A DNA stretch of 64,000 nt, from assembly GCA_965153455.1 (NCBI GenBank), contig OZ234496.1:15554304-15618303 (forward strand). The letters are read 5' to 3'. Position numbers and translations under genes: made by a program. Position 1 is the stretch's first letter. Every line of letters begins with the position of its first letter. Under the pieces are notes generated by a model that worked only from the letters and a program-made list of their open reading frames with translations, had not been told where the DNA came from and searched no databases. This DNA is from Sphagnum compactum (Eukaryota > Bryophyta > Sphagnopsida > Sphagnales). Shown piece after piece: positions 1 through 12,500 of the stretch.

Positions 1-1239
1 CACAAACACATTGGAAAACCCCTAGTAGCTACCTACATGTGTAGATAGATTCCTCCAACTTAAAAACTTGGGCTCTGCATTCTTGCGCACGACCAATGAC
101 GATCGACCATTTTATGTGAGTACTTGGGGAATGGAAATATAGTTTTATTGTTTATGTTGTTATGTAAATGCAATTGCATTTGTGGCACATTGTAGAATTC
201 ATTTATTTGGGTTGATTCCAAATGTTATATCAACCACATACGCTATTGTGAAAAGTTTGCAAGATGAATTGTTCAATTGTTGCATGACATTTGCATTGAA
301 TATAGTAAGTGTTTTACATTTATGATGGTAATCAGTAATTGAATGGTGTTGTTTGGTAATTTTTTCATTGTCGGTCTATTTGAATTATATATTGTGCAAT
401 TGAAGTCTAATGTGGATGCGTGTATTAGGACTAAAATTCAATGATCATTATTTATGAAAGCATGTTGAAGACAATTGGTTAAATACCTATGTATACTAGT
501 TCTTATGGTTGCATATGTGTGTTGTTGATATCCTAATGATTGTAATTTTTGAACATACAATATTTGCATTGCAGTTGACAAATGTTGGTCACTCAACCAT
601 CCATTTGGATTGAGAAGAATGTTTTCATCGTTTTTAGTTAATTGGAATTCTTAACGCCAATAATTGATGACATTGTTCTCAACATTGTCATCATCTGAAT
701 CATTGATCAAAATTAAATGTTTGTCTTTTTTTTTTATAGGATTTCAATGGATAATTATTTTGGATGTTTTTGGTTATATTATGCTTTGGAATAGGTTCCA
801 ACATTTCCAATGATACTTTTTTTAAATTAGCATTGCATATGTCTTGGATAATAATATTCCATAGGATTATGAATCCGTATATGGATATAGACACGATAAG
901 GTTACATATATGTTATGCATATTTATATGCATGTTGTCAAGTGGTTGTTGAAGGTCTATAACTAAATTGTCAATTGTTTGTCCATGTGCTTTGAAGTTTA
1001 TGAGACAAAAAGTTGGGGCAAGAAGCAATTGATACCTATTGATTATGAACGTTTTGGAGGCGTTTGATTCTAATATGTGATGGTGATATTGGAAATTCCT
1101 TCATATGGGTATTATTGGTATGATGTTTTTAGGGAGGCCTTTTAATTATATGTTTTGCAATTTTTAGTTTTTTAATGAAATCATCAAAATTGACTAAAAC
1201 ATTTATGGGGGAATGCATTGTAACATCATTCTACATCCA
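1..1239. other. AT-rich flank, no gene recognised
   Basis: Only short ORFs are present and none resembles a known protein. The degenerate Helitron helicase reads on the minus strand from about position 1241 upward, so this stretch may hold the element's 3' flank. I could not place a Helitron CTRR-type terminus with confidence. Confidence 0.4.
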
Positions 1240-1240
1240 T

Positions 1241-2405
1241 TTATAATCTATGAGGGATATATTCAACATATCCAATTCTTCCATTTACAATTCCTAGTTT
1301 AGGATATAATTTTTTCATTATAATGACTTTCATTCCTTTATAGGTTTTAAGGAAAGGTGTTAAGCATTGAGTTTTACTTGTGGACATTGTTTGTCTTCTA
1401 ATGTATTTGATATCATTATGTGTTGGACCTTTCTTGTACGTGTTAGTTACGACAACAATGTAACATTTTTGTTTTGATGTTTTTGAATGGATATCTATCA
1501 TGTAATGGTTTATCACATTTTGTAATTTGTTAGGAGAAACTATGAAGGTTGTTGTCCTCCATGGATCACGAATAAGTTAATGTTTAAATTAAATAGAAAA
1601 TGAATCTTTAATAAGTCATGTTTGATTTTTGAATATGTCTAGTTCGAAGGTTTTCTTAAAGGGTAGCATATTGAATGTCTTAATTGTATTTCATTTGCTC
1701 TATTGAGATAATACTATTTGGTCAAATGTAATTTTCCCAAAAGCTTTTGTCTACAATTTTTTTGTGTTAATTTTGCGAATATAAAAATCAATTGTATGTT
1801 TATTGAATATAATGGTGTGTCATTGATTGGTGGGAATTGTGAAAAATCTCCCATGAACATTATGTTGATTCCTCCAAATGATAAAATTATAGATTTTAAT
1901 TTTTGTAGTTTTAAGTGTATTGTGTCACGGAATGTGCAACCTACCATGGATATTTTGTTGATAATGATGAATTAGATATTTGGCCATACGTCTATGATTG
2001 AATTATGTTTGCTTATAGTTGTGTGTTTATCAATCAACAATCCCAATAAAGAATGTATTCTTGTTCCATTTATTAATAGGGTCGCATTTGCAATGTATGC
2101 TGCAACTCTAAGTTTTTGTTGTTTTCCTATTTTCATAAAATAATATTGGATAGCTGTGATTATCTTTGTTTTATTAGTACTATAGCTCCTCCTACATATT
2201 TTAATAATTGATTATTTCTAGTATTTGCAATAAAATTTTCAAACAAAATGGGTTGTAAATCATTTAACATGTACTTTTCTTTTATGATGTTTTTAATGCC
2301 TAATGGTGAATAAATGTTTGTTTCATTAATGAAGGTTACGTTTTTATTTTCAATTTCAATATCACATGATTTCATGTCATTAAATGGTAAGTGGCGTATT
2401 TTCAT
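1241..2405 (-). pseudogene. PIF1-like helicase part of Helitron, broken
   Basis: ORF 2160-2405 ends in QLLKYVGGAIVLIKQR, where the family has QLLMYVGGEGGTGKS; the Walker A motif is destroyed. Next, about 1714-2110, comes an alanine-rich stretch and then FGGINIMFMGDFSQFPP, a clear Walker B/motif II of PIF1-like helicases (GDFxQLPP). ORF 1241-1516 contains MKVIIMKKLYPKLGIVNGRIGYV, matching the late motif with N-x-G-V-x-N-G-x-x-G. The helicase order is right but the reading frame is repeatedly broken. Confidence 0.8.
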
Positions 2406-4079
2406 TTGTATAAGTTTTGTTTGAATATGGATGTGAAATTTTTGGTATTAATTCATCAAGGTCTGATATTTGTGGAAGTTTCAATTCTTGATTCCATCGT
2501 TTGATCAAAGCATGAGGTTTGATAACAAAATTCAAGTTGTGATTATTTATATTTTCATTTTGTTTATTTATTTCATTTTTTAAAAATGTTTTGTTATTTT
2601 AATTGCACAAGTTTTAATACTTGTGTTCCATAATAGATATTCAAATTCTATTTGTTTAAGATTGAATTTTATTTGTATATTGATGTTTTGTTTTTTTGTC
2701 ATGGATGTTTCGTTGGAGTTCATTTTCAATATCATCTTCATAAAATGGATTCATTATTGATTTTCCCTCTATGTTTTCTTTATCAAATTCTGGTTGTGTT
2801 GATTTTACTTTCAATAATCTATTTGCATCTCTTGATTTTTTACATTTGTGTAAGATAATAATTATTTTTATTTATTTTTTATAAATTAGTAAATGGTGGA
2901 TACACATTGTTTAATGTCATTTCCCAAGCATAGTGAGATCTGACTTGATGTCAGAAATTGTACGTCATGATGTAAATAATATACAAATTGCTCAGGCATA
3001 ATATTTTGGGTCATTTTTTTGTGAAGGTATTGTGTAACTTTGTAAAACTGAATTTTTCGGTACTTTGAATTCATAAAGGATGTGTGTGTTATATTGAGGG
3101 TGTTCATTATTAAATCAATGACATAAGATGTCGTTGATTTTATTTATTTTACTAGAAAATTCATATGGACATATAGTATTAAAGTGAATAGGTCTTTGTT
3201 GGTAATCGACCTTAAAATTGTGTATTATATATATTGTTGATTTGATGAATTTCTATCAATTGTGAAAGTTTCATAATTGGCGTCAATGTCATTATCATTT
3301 TCATTTGGACATTTTGATTTTTTTCTTGTTCATTCACCCATGTTGACAAATTATACCAAGGTATGTAAGTGAAATCATTATCGGTTATGTGATCCAGTAA
3401 GTTCAATAAGTAAGTAATTGCTTTGGTGACTGATATTTTTTATTGATTTCCTATTATGTTTAAACAACATATGAGGAAACGTTAACTTTTGTCAATTGAA
3501 TTGTAGTTACTATTTGAGTTTTCATTGATTTTTTTAGTTTTTCATACTACAAATGCAAGCGATAATACATATGTGAAGTATAAATATATGTTTTTGTGAT
3601 GTTATCCATGATGTAATAAATCAATGATTTATTATTTTTGCCGGAAGCTGCTATAAATTTCAAATCATGACTACAATTTGAAGCTAATAATATCCATGAA
3701 TTTGCATTATTTAACCATTTTTCATTCTTTTTATGTGTAAATTTTTTGTTTTAATATTAAAAATGAGTTTCATTGGTTAAAGGTTGAAGGAATCCATAGC
3801 TATGTTATTTTTTTGATGTATCAGCACTTGTTTTGTAGCATGTTAGATTACATACATGTCCATTGCATACATTCATAAATTTATGAATGTCATTTTGGAA
3901 TATTTTTGTAAAGTTGTTTTTTTTAGGATTTGGTGGTCTTATGGTGCAAGGATGTATGCTATCAAGATTGTCATCAATGTAATTTGCATTTGGTGTTATT
4001 GCACATTATATTGAATGATGTTTCATGTAATTATATCATTTAAATAATAGTCATATTTTGTCAAAAAAATTTAGCATCA

Positions 4080-4480
4080 TGCAATGCTTGTGTAAGCGTG
4101 TTGGGATTTGTATAATTGTTAAATCATATAATGTGTGGATATGTAAACTACCATTTTTTGTAGTTTCGTAACATCCATAATGAGCTTCTGTGATCAAGAA
4201 CACCAACATTGTTATTAGATAAGTCTTTTATGTTTTTTACCTATAACATATATTAAAGGTAATATTGACAATAGTGTGTACAAATTTAGCTTGAGCTTTT
4301 GGATTTATTGCTGCATTTTTGCATCGTTCATTTTTTGTTAGCATATATTTTTTCATAGAATAACTCAAGATTTATGTTTTGTCCACCTAAAATTACTAAC
4401 AAGGATGATGAACAAGTGCGGGATTTAGATCAATGAAAAAAAATTTAATGTCCTCATGAAATTTATCATACTAAAAATTT
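4080..4480 (-). pseudogene. Helitron Rep (HUH) region, broken
   Basis: Reverse-strand translation gives FFIDLNPALVHHP (about 4395-4450), matching the FFTLNPADVHNP segment of the Helitron_like_N domain. Further on comes YGCYETTKNGSLHIH, the HUH nuclease motif region (two histidines around a hydrophobic residue). After a frameshift comes IWFNNYTNPNTL, matching the LLWLNG.PDP.TL stretch that follows HUH in RepHel proteins. Several in-frame stops lie between. No functional relaxase can be encoded. Confidence 0.65.
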
Positions 4481-4820
4481 GGTCTCTTTGTGTTAAGCGA
4501 TTACTTCTAAAGGCCATGACATATTTACTAGAAACTTTTTAATGTCGCAATAAACTACATCTATATATTTTGGAATGTATGTTTTATGGCTTAATAATAA
4601 TGTTGTCAAAATTTGTAGTTTGCATTTCATTAAGGAATTGTCTTTCATGCATGTTTAATGATTTTGATACTATTAATTTTGCTCCAAGGAAAATTTGTTT
4701 GCATTGTATTATAATAAATACAAAAATGAAAATAAATGATGTTTTGAAAACTAATAAGCAGTTTCATCCAAATTCATTAAATGTTTTATATGAGTCTGTA
4801 ATGATAATTTGATGGGTCTA

Positions 4821-5788
4821 TTATTCATTTACACCAATTTCAAAAGGAAATATGGTGGAAAATATGCATGCTATTAGATTTGGGTCGTTGTATTCATTTA
4901 TCATTGTGACGTGATGACTATAGGACAAATATTGATTACAATGTAAATTTTGGAATGCATTAGTCATTTGTTCATGTTGATTTATGTCTAGGCCATCAAA
5001 GGCTATTAAACTTGATGTTTGTGTAACATGATCAGTTTCATCATAAATTTTTTGTTCATGTAGGTCTGTGATATTTGTACAATGTTCAACATTTTCAAGT
5101 TTAATATTTGTTGATTGGAACATCGATCTCATTAATGGCTCTGATATGTCATTTTTAGGCATTGTATTTAGCGTGTATTCATAGTTGTATTTTTGTAGCC
5201 TATATGGTTAGATTTTAACCAAGTTAGCCATATGGTTATAACATATTTACATACAAAATAGGTTACAATTTTTGACTAATTCTATAGGTGGGTGTGAACT
5301 TCCAACAAAATGTATTGCAATAATATAAATCAATGATTTTAATGATGATGATAATGTGTTTAGAAACTTTATTGTACTTTTAGGATTTTGTGCAAAACTT
5401 ACTATATTTTCTTTAAATGCATGTTGGCATGTTGGTCCTTCTTTGTTGGTATATTTAAATTTAACTAATATTGTACAACAATGATAACGTGTTATTAAGG
5501 TTTCTTCCACCATTGTTAATTTTGGTAATATTGGTGGTGTGATGCTAATCCATGAGCCATTGGATAATGCAAGTTTTGGTATTTTATTATTTTTTGAAGA
5601 AACATAATCAATTTTACATAGGAAAATTGATGTTTAATTGTTGAAATACCTTCTTTTGTTAACAAAAATCTATCCACTTCTTGTTGTACATGTTTGTTTT
5701 CACTTGTTAATTTTTCTAGGATAAATTTGGTATTATTTTCAAAGTGATATTTAAAGTTTATTTTGAGTAAATTTGTCATATATTTCAA
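4821..5788 (-). pseudogene. Helitron N-terminal region, broken
   Basis: Three consecutive minus-strand ORFs (5516-5788, 5247-5513, 4821-5162) together resemble the region upstream of the Rep domain in helicase-type Helitron proteins. The middle one begins MVEETLITRY, like the EELLIARV stretch that opens this region. The last contains NEYNDPNLIACIFSTIFPF, matching the family's NEY-DP...FPTLFPxG segment that precedes the Rep domain. The pieces are separated by stops or frameshifts. Identification rests on remembered family motifs. Confidence 0.65.
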
Positions 5789-5790
5789 AT

Positions 5791-8700
5791 TGAATGAAGA
5801 TTTGAAGTGTCATATATCATTAGTTTATGTATAATTTTCTTTGCAAATTCAAAGTTAGTTTTTTTTAATGAAAGTGTTGTATTGATTTAAATAAAACATA
5901 TTATTATTATTATTTATTTTTGGCGGGAAAGTATTTGATTGTTTTATTAAATATTTTAAAAATATTTTATGTGTGTTTGCATAGAATTTTCATCTTCTAA
6001 CATTTATTACATCTTTTTTTAAAAACAATTTGAGTTTTTTTCTCTTGCTTTTCAAATTTGAGCGTCAGTTATTTTGTATTTTGTTTTATCATTTTAAAAT
6101 TTATTTCTACATGTGCAGAATCGATTTTCATGAGTGGTTGAAATATTGTATTTTGTTAAACGGGGATTTTCTGATTCTAGATGTACACATTCGGTGTCAC
6201 TTGATAATTATATTGGAATAGGTTTGACATCATTTTCAGAAATATATGAAATATATGTTATTTTGTGTTTTGATTTCTAGTTGGGAAATGTCTGTTTGTT
6301 GTGTTAAAAATGTTTCAAATATTTTATGTGTATTTAAATTTTTTTAGCATTTTTTTTTTTTTTTTGTGTGTGTGTGTTTTTTTTAGCTTTTCCAAAAACA
6401 TTTGTCTTCATTTTCGTCTTTGGCATTGTTTTTTCTTTTGGTTCATTATATCTTCTTTTTTTCTTGCGTTTTTTTAATGATAGTCTGATTTGTTATTTGG
6501 AATGTTTAGTTATAATTGTACCAATAATGAAAACTTAAATTCTATCAATGGATGAAATTGATGTTTTGATAAATAACGTTTGATGTATGATATTTTGATG
6601 TGTAAATTCTTGTAATTATTTTTTAAATAATTTTGACATGTTTTATTCGACAATTCAAATTTTTAAAAAATTAATGAATGTTTTGTTATATAAATATTTA
6701 ATTAAAAAATATCTAAAGGAAAAGTGTCAATTATAAAATCTTGAAATTTTTATTTTTGTTTTATGTAAGACCCAATGTTGGGATAGAGCCTTTGTTATTA
6801 GTTCTTTCACCTTTTTTTTCATTTCTCCCCCCCTTTCCTATAGTATAAGGGCAACTTCAATCTTATGTTGGTCAAATAATTATATATATAGTTTGAAGAT
6901 TCAATGAAGAAAGAAAATTTGGACTTTTTCAAATAATATAAATTAATTCCTGCACCTTCATGCGATCCTCTTGCACGAAAAGCATTTTAAAAAATCAAAT
7001 ATGAAATGCCCTCGATTTAGACCTTTATTCACCTCATAACATTTTTGGATATGAGCTCTCCTTTGTACCAATGGCATTTCAAAAAATGAAATATGAAACA
7101 CCCTTAGTACAATAAACGGGCCCACCCCATATTATGGTGATGGAGAACCATTAATGGGGAAACTTCAATGGACACAAAATCTAGCATGATAGCTTGTTGG
7201 TAAAACTCTTCATTTCATGATTTCTTAATGAAATAATGTTGCAAAATTTTGATTCAAAAATATGATTTCGACCTGTATGTAATGGATTTTCAATGGAATA
7301 AAAAAGTTCAAATTCACACCAAATTTCAAAGATTTTTTATTTTGGTTGAAATAAACAAGTAGCCCCCTACCATGGTCCAAATCCTTGGGGCTTAAAAGCT
7401 TAATTAACTGTTCAAATAAATTGGAACTTTCATAAACCAAAAGATTGTGATTAAAAATGTTATGCATGTATTAGAATGTGTTACATTAATCATTGGTTAT
7501 AAATTTGGGTATATACTTGGTCAACCACACAAAGGTGATTTTTAAAAAAAATTGTATTCATATAGGACCTTTGTTTTACATGTTTTCTTATGATAATTAT
7601 CAATTTTTTAATATTTTTGGGATCTCATGATTCGACAATTGTCTGATTGTGATTTTTTTCCAAAAAATTGAAACCAATGGTTGTTTGATTTAAAAATTTG
7701 TACAAATACATAACCTCCAGGTATTCAAAAACTCAAATAACCCTCTTTCCCACACATACCAATCGGTTATCAAAAAAATTATAAAATTCAAAAACTATTT
7801 TATGGACAGTTAATTATTTGATGTTTTTGAAATGTTATCCATGACCAATGGCTATTTGATTTTAAAACATTTTAATAATCAAAACTTTGGGGCTTTAAGT
7901 TTTTGGCTTTCCTATATCATGGGAAAAGCCCATAAAATGAAACACATACTTAACATTTATTTACACACTAATAAATAGATAAATTTACAAATAAAAAATG
8001 TCTACTAGTAATTTATATAGGTTGAAATCATATTTTTTAGCCCCACCAAAAAAAAGTCATCTAAAATTTTAAACAAAATAAACTTCTTTTTGTTAAGCTC
8101 ATATATTCCCAACTAATCTATACTTTAGACAACCACATATAATGATGTTTTTAAATCAACATAATCAAACAATAATTATTATGCATGTCTTAATTGTTAG
8201 ATTTCTCTAATTTCCATACACAAAATTGTAACAAAAATGGCAAGAATAATGAGACATGATGTTCTAATATCTTTAAAGCCCAAGGTTAACATCTTTACAT
8301 TCATGTGAAAACTAGAAACTAAAAATCTAAATTATCATATATAAATTTCATGTGTGGATCAAAAATGTTGAATCGACATTCACAACAATAACATTAGGTA
8401 CATAGAAAATATAACAATCACATACATGAAATGTATCATACTAAACGGTTTTACAATGCACCCACCCATCAATGCTCTACTAAATTTCAATGGATTCATA
8501 AATAAACACATAAATATCTAAAACATGACACTCAACGGACTCCCTACAAATGTCATTGCACCCATATTAAGAAACTTCCAATATCATAATCAAAATATCA
8601 AAATCAAGCACATCCAATAATCAATAAATATCGACTACCGCTTGCATTAATTTTCAGTTTAATAGGCTTCAAAGCACAAACATTTGACCACTTGATCATG

Positions 8701-8853
8701 ACCTTTGCCAACCACTTAACAATGTTCAACTTAATATGCACAACATATATGTAACATTATCACATTTACATTCCATTAATGGATTAATAAACTTACAATA
8801 TATCATCACACAAAGACATAAGCAAAACTATATTTTAAAAAAAACCAATAGAA
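5791..8853. other. AT-rich intergenic DNA, no gene recognised
   Basis: About 3 kb of very AT-rich sequence with only short ORFs. It contains a pure T tract followed by alternating GT and more T at about 6349-6385. I see no protein family, RNA gene or clear transposon ends here. Confidence 0.5.
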
Positions 8854-9450
8854 GTGGTAACACATACTTCAAAACATGATATAACGAAACAAAAACAAAA
8901 ACACTACACATTAAAATTTGACCCAAAAAAATTCATTATAGACAAAGATTTAGACAACATAATTAATAATGATATTATCGACTATTTGCACAAAAATCTC
9001 CAATTAACCATAGATGATGAAAACGTCCTTCTAAATCCTTCAAGATGGTTGAATGACCAACATATGGTGACAATGATGCAATGTTATAAGTTCAAAAACT
9101 ACAACCATTAAGATACCAACAACACAAATACATAATCATAGGAATTGTACATAGATATTTATTTAAATGTCTACAACATGTTTTCATAAATAACAACCAT
9201 TGGATTTTAGTCCATATATACAAATCCACACAAGACCTACACTGCACAATGGTAATGTTCATCTTATGACATTGGTTTATTTTTTAATTTTGTGTTTCAA
9301 CATAATATTATTCAAATTTTTAGGATCTATAATACTAACCAACTACATATATTAAAGAGCAAACTTAAACAAAAATCCATTTCAAATCCATATATGCAAC
9401 AATATGACATTTGCAACAATATGAAAACAAAATTAGACTATATGGAATTA
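8854..9450 (+). pseudogene. Ulp1/C48-type cysteine peptidase fragment, broken
   Basis: ORF 8854-9111 carries LLNPSRWLNDQHMVTMMQ, resembling the 'L..GEWLND..I' entry motif of Ulp1-like (C48) SUMO peptidases. After a frameshift another frame gives FINNNHWILVHIYKS (about 9178-9230), fitting the catalytic histidine motif (HW.L..I). A GT..AG interval from about 9250 to 9323 would join ATG to GATCTATAATAC and continue the domain as DLYNTNQLHILKSKL. The catalytic Cys region is not seen, so this is a truncated copy. C48 domains in plant genomes are often carried by transposons, which may explain its presence here; that origin is inference. Confidence 0.5.
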
Positions 9451-9576
9451 AAACAAAAAAAAACAAAATACATTGAAAAAAATTGGTTTTCCCATCAAAA
9501 TCCTCCTCTAGCTCCTCTCATGAGGTTTTCATCATTCTCCAAAAAAATACTCAATGTTTTCTCTTCACTAACTTAG

Positions 9577-12500
9577 AACTCTTCCCATAAGTCCTTCCTA
9601 ATTTCCCACCATGAACATGAATTCAAAATTTTAACCAATCCTAATCACTTAGCTTTGTGTCGCCACTTTCTTACCATGACACTTCTTTTGTCCACTCTAT
9701 CCAATGATGACAATATAATTTTGTCCACTTTGTCCAATGGTGATAGGACAATTTTTTCCTTAACACACAATATATGATTCAAACACACAAACAACGAAAA
9801 AATTACCAAATGATACCATACAATTATTAACTAAAATAGTTAATGTCAAACACTTGCTATATACATATGCAAATGTCATGCAATAGCTAGATGGTTTATC
9901 TTGTGGGGTTTTACAATAACATATGCAATTGATATAGCATTTGGATTCAACATCTCACAACAATCTATTTATATTGTCCTAAAGATGTAATTGCATTTAC
10001 ACACAAATATAAACAATATAAACACATCTCTGTTCCCCAAACACATAACCACATGATTGAACGTCATTGTTAATGCGTAGTAGCACATAGCCCAAGTTGG
10101 TATAAACAAAACAACGATGCATAACAAATTTAAAAAAATGTTGTTTCTAATACAAAGTCAAAGGAGACAAAGGCCCCCTTACAAGATTCCTTAAAATAAA
10201 TTATATCATAAAAGAATAGTCGGTGGAAATCTTCTTTCTCTCGTTGGAGTTGTTGACCTTGGCCCTTTTCCCCACAATGAGATTTTGTTTGATCACATAG
10301 CCACCTTGCATTAGCTCTCAACACATTTTTAACAAACAAGTTTAATTTGGCAACTCTTCAAAACAAGTGAAAGAATACTTCTCTTATTGGTCACAAAGGT
10401 TTTTTTTTTCCATAGTTAAGCACAAGCCTAATGCACATACCACGTATGTTTGTGTGTATTTTCTACATTAATACCAGTTTATATGGATTGATTAAAAACA
10501 TGCCACTTTTAAAGTACATGGCTTCATATAGGTTTTTTCAAAAAAAAGAAGGGGGTTCAATTTGAAACTTAAGGCCATAGTTTATATATGATTAAGGTTA
10601 GAAAAACAACAATAATGACACCCTATCAATTAAGGGTTGTTAATTATTTTAGGATTTCCAAAAGACTCCATCAAAAGAATTACTTTGTTCAATGTAACAT
10701 GAATCACCTTCATTCTTAATAAAAAATTATTTGATGAACAAATTTTGCAAGAATGCTAGCACAGTGGTCACTAGTCACAATGATTTGCTATAGTATAATG
10801 ATAAACTTGATTAACTTGTAGCATGAAGGAAACTCCACTTTTGGTTTTACATTTAATTTCATACTGTGGCAAACAAAAATATGTGTATATATATGTTTAC
10901 TTTTTTTCATTCAGAATATGAAACAAATGTCAACATCATCTTCATCTTGATGCACTTTGACTCAGTGGTTTCATGTAAGTGCAAATGTTGTGAACAAAGA
11001 TTCGTTCACAATTCAAACTTCATTGTTCCCAATGTTAGCTCTCATTTTTTTACATTCAAAAACCTCCATAACTTGTGGGAATGTTGATGTTAAATGAATA
11101 GTGGTTTTGTGAGCAAAATTTGTCGCTTTTCCTTCCACTTAGACATCATGATGAACATACATGTAAAAAACTCATACAAACATGTTTTTTTTTTTGTTTT
11201 TTTGTGAGAAGCATTGAACACTCATTTGCCAAAACCCAAACAAAAATGATGAATTTCTATGCCTTCCATATAGAAGTAGTAACACCATTTTTGTATAAAT
11301 TCTTCCCCCAACTAAACATGGAAAATTTTGAACTTCCCATCATGGGCCCACACTTGCATTCATTTGCATTTTTTTCAACCATTCTACCCCATGACATAAA
11401 TCTTCAAAGACAATCACAAGGGATGATTTTACATCATTCAATTCTCACAATTACAAACATATTATCTTTGTTTATCAAAATAATTGATTTCTTTTTTCCA
11501 AAGTCCCAAATCACAATACATGAAATTATATTCATCATAATGCTTCGTTTAATAATTTTTGACCTATTTTCCTTGAAACCTCTAATGGTTAACATGGTGG
11601 TAAATAGTCTTTCCCTCCATCAAGAAAATAATCCAAAAGTTAGATCATGCATACATGAAACCCTTTTTGTCATTCTTGCAAAGTCAACAAAAATACTTCG
11701 ATTATTATTTGACATCATCACAAACATTGAAAACAAAAAGATTCACATGTAGTTGGAATTTCACATTTCAATTGTGCAAGTTGTGATTTTTCAAAATGTC
11801 ATAAACACCCAACATGGGTTCACTATGTTTTTGTATCATGATAAAACAAACCATATAATGATCACTGTTGCTCCATTTTGAAATCAAAACACAATGCATA
11901 ATTATTCCTTTCTCAACTAACAAAACCAAAACCATAAAGTCAATGAAACTAATTATGTATGTATAAAACATAATATATTAATTAGATCATTGATTAAAAA
12001 CATAACAATTAAAAATTACTTGAGTAAACATGGTTTTATAAAGAAATTAACAATCTTTGATGCGATTTTCACATTTTTGGACAACGATTTTTTCACAAAA
12101 CATGTATAATAATAATTGTTGCAATTGTGATTTTGGTATTTACCAAAGGCTAATAATATCAAAATTGTATATGAAAAACAAATAAAGTGTAAGAATCATA
12201 ATTCTTTTTTAATGATACATTTATCATATGTATCACTAAATTTTAATTTAAAATAAAGGAAGAAGGAAACCTTTGTGCATGATACCTTGGAAGTAGACAC
12301 ATGTTTAATTATGCAAAGGTTTGCTTCAATTTCTTTGTGGTACCATTTTTCAAATTGTTTAAATTATATTTCTTCGCCTTTTCATGGCGTAAGTTAAAAT
12401 GTGCACATGGTGCATTTTTTAACGTAATTTAATGTTACAACTTGATCCTTATAACTAGCTAGTAATCCCTCATTCTTCAACCATTGATTACTTGCACCAT

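Larger units (their letters stand above)
1241..5790 (-). mobile_element. Decayed Helitron (Rep/helicase) remnant
   Basis: On the minus strand, fragments of a Helitron replicase-helicase occur in the right order across about 4.5 kb. From high to low coordinates these are an N-terminal region (4821-5788), a Rep-like stretch with a HUH-type LHIH motif (about 4080-4480), short linker ORFs (2886-3406), then a PIF1-like helicase (1241-2405). Stops and frameshifts separate the pieces, so no intact protein can be made. This order is known for plant Helitron RepHel proteins. The boundaries given are the limits of recognisable coding; the true ends (5' TC, 3' hairpin plus CTRR) were not found. Confidence 0.75.

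Noticed and set aside
11120-11752. 210-codon plus-strand ORF
   Set aside because: Amino-acid composition follows local AT richness (Phe, Ile, Leu, Asn, Lys), with no motif, promoter or splice support.
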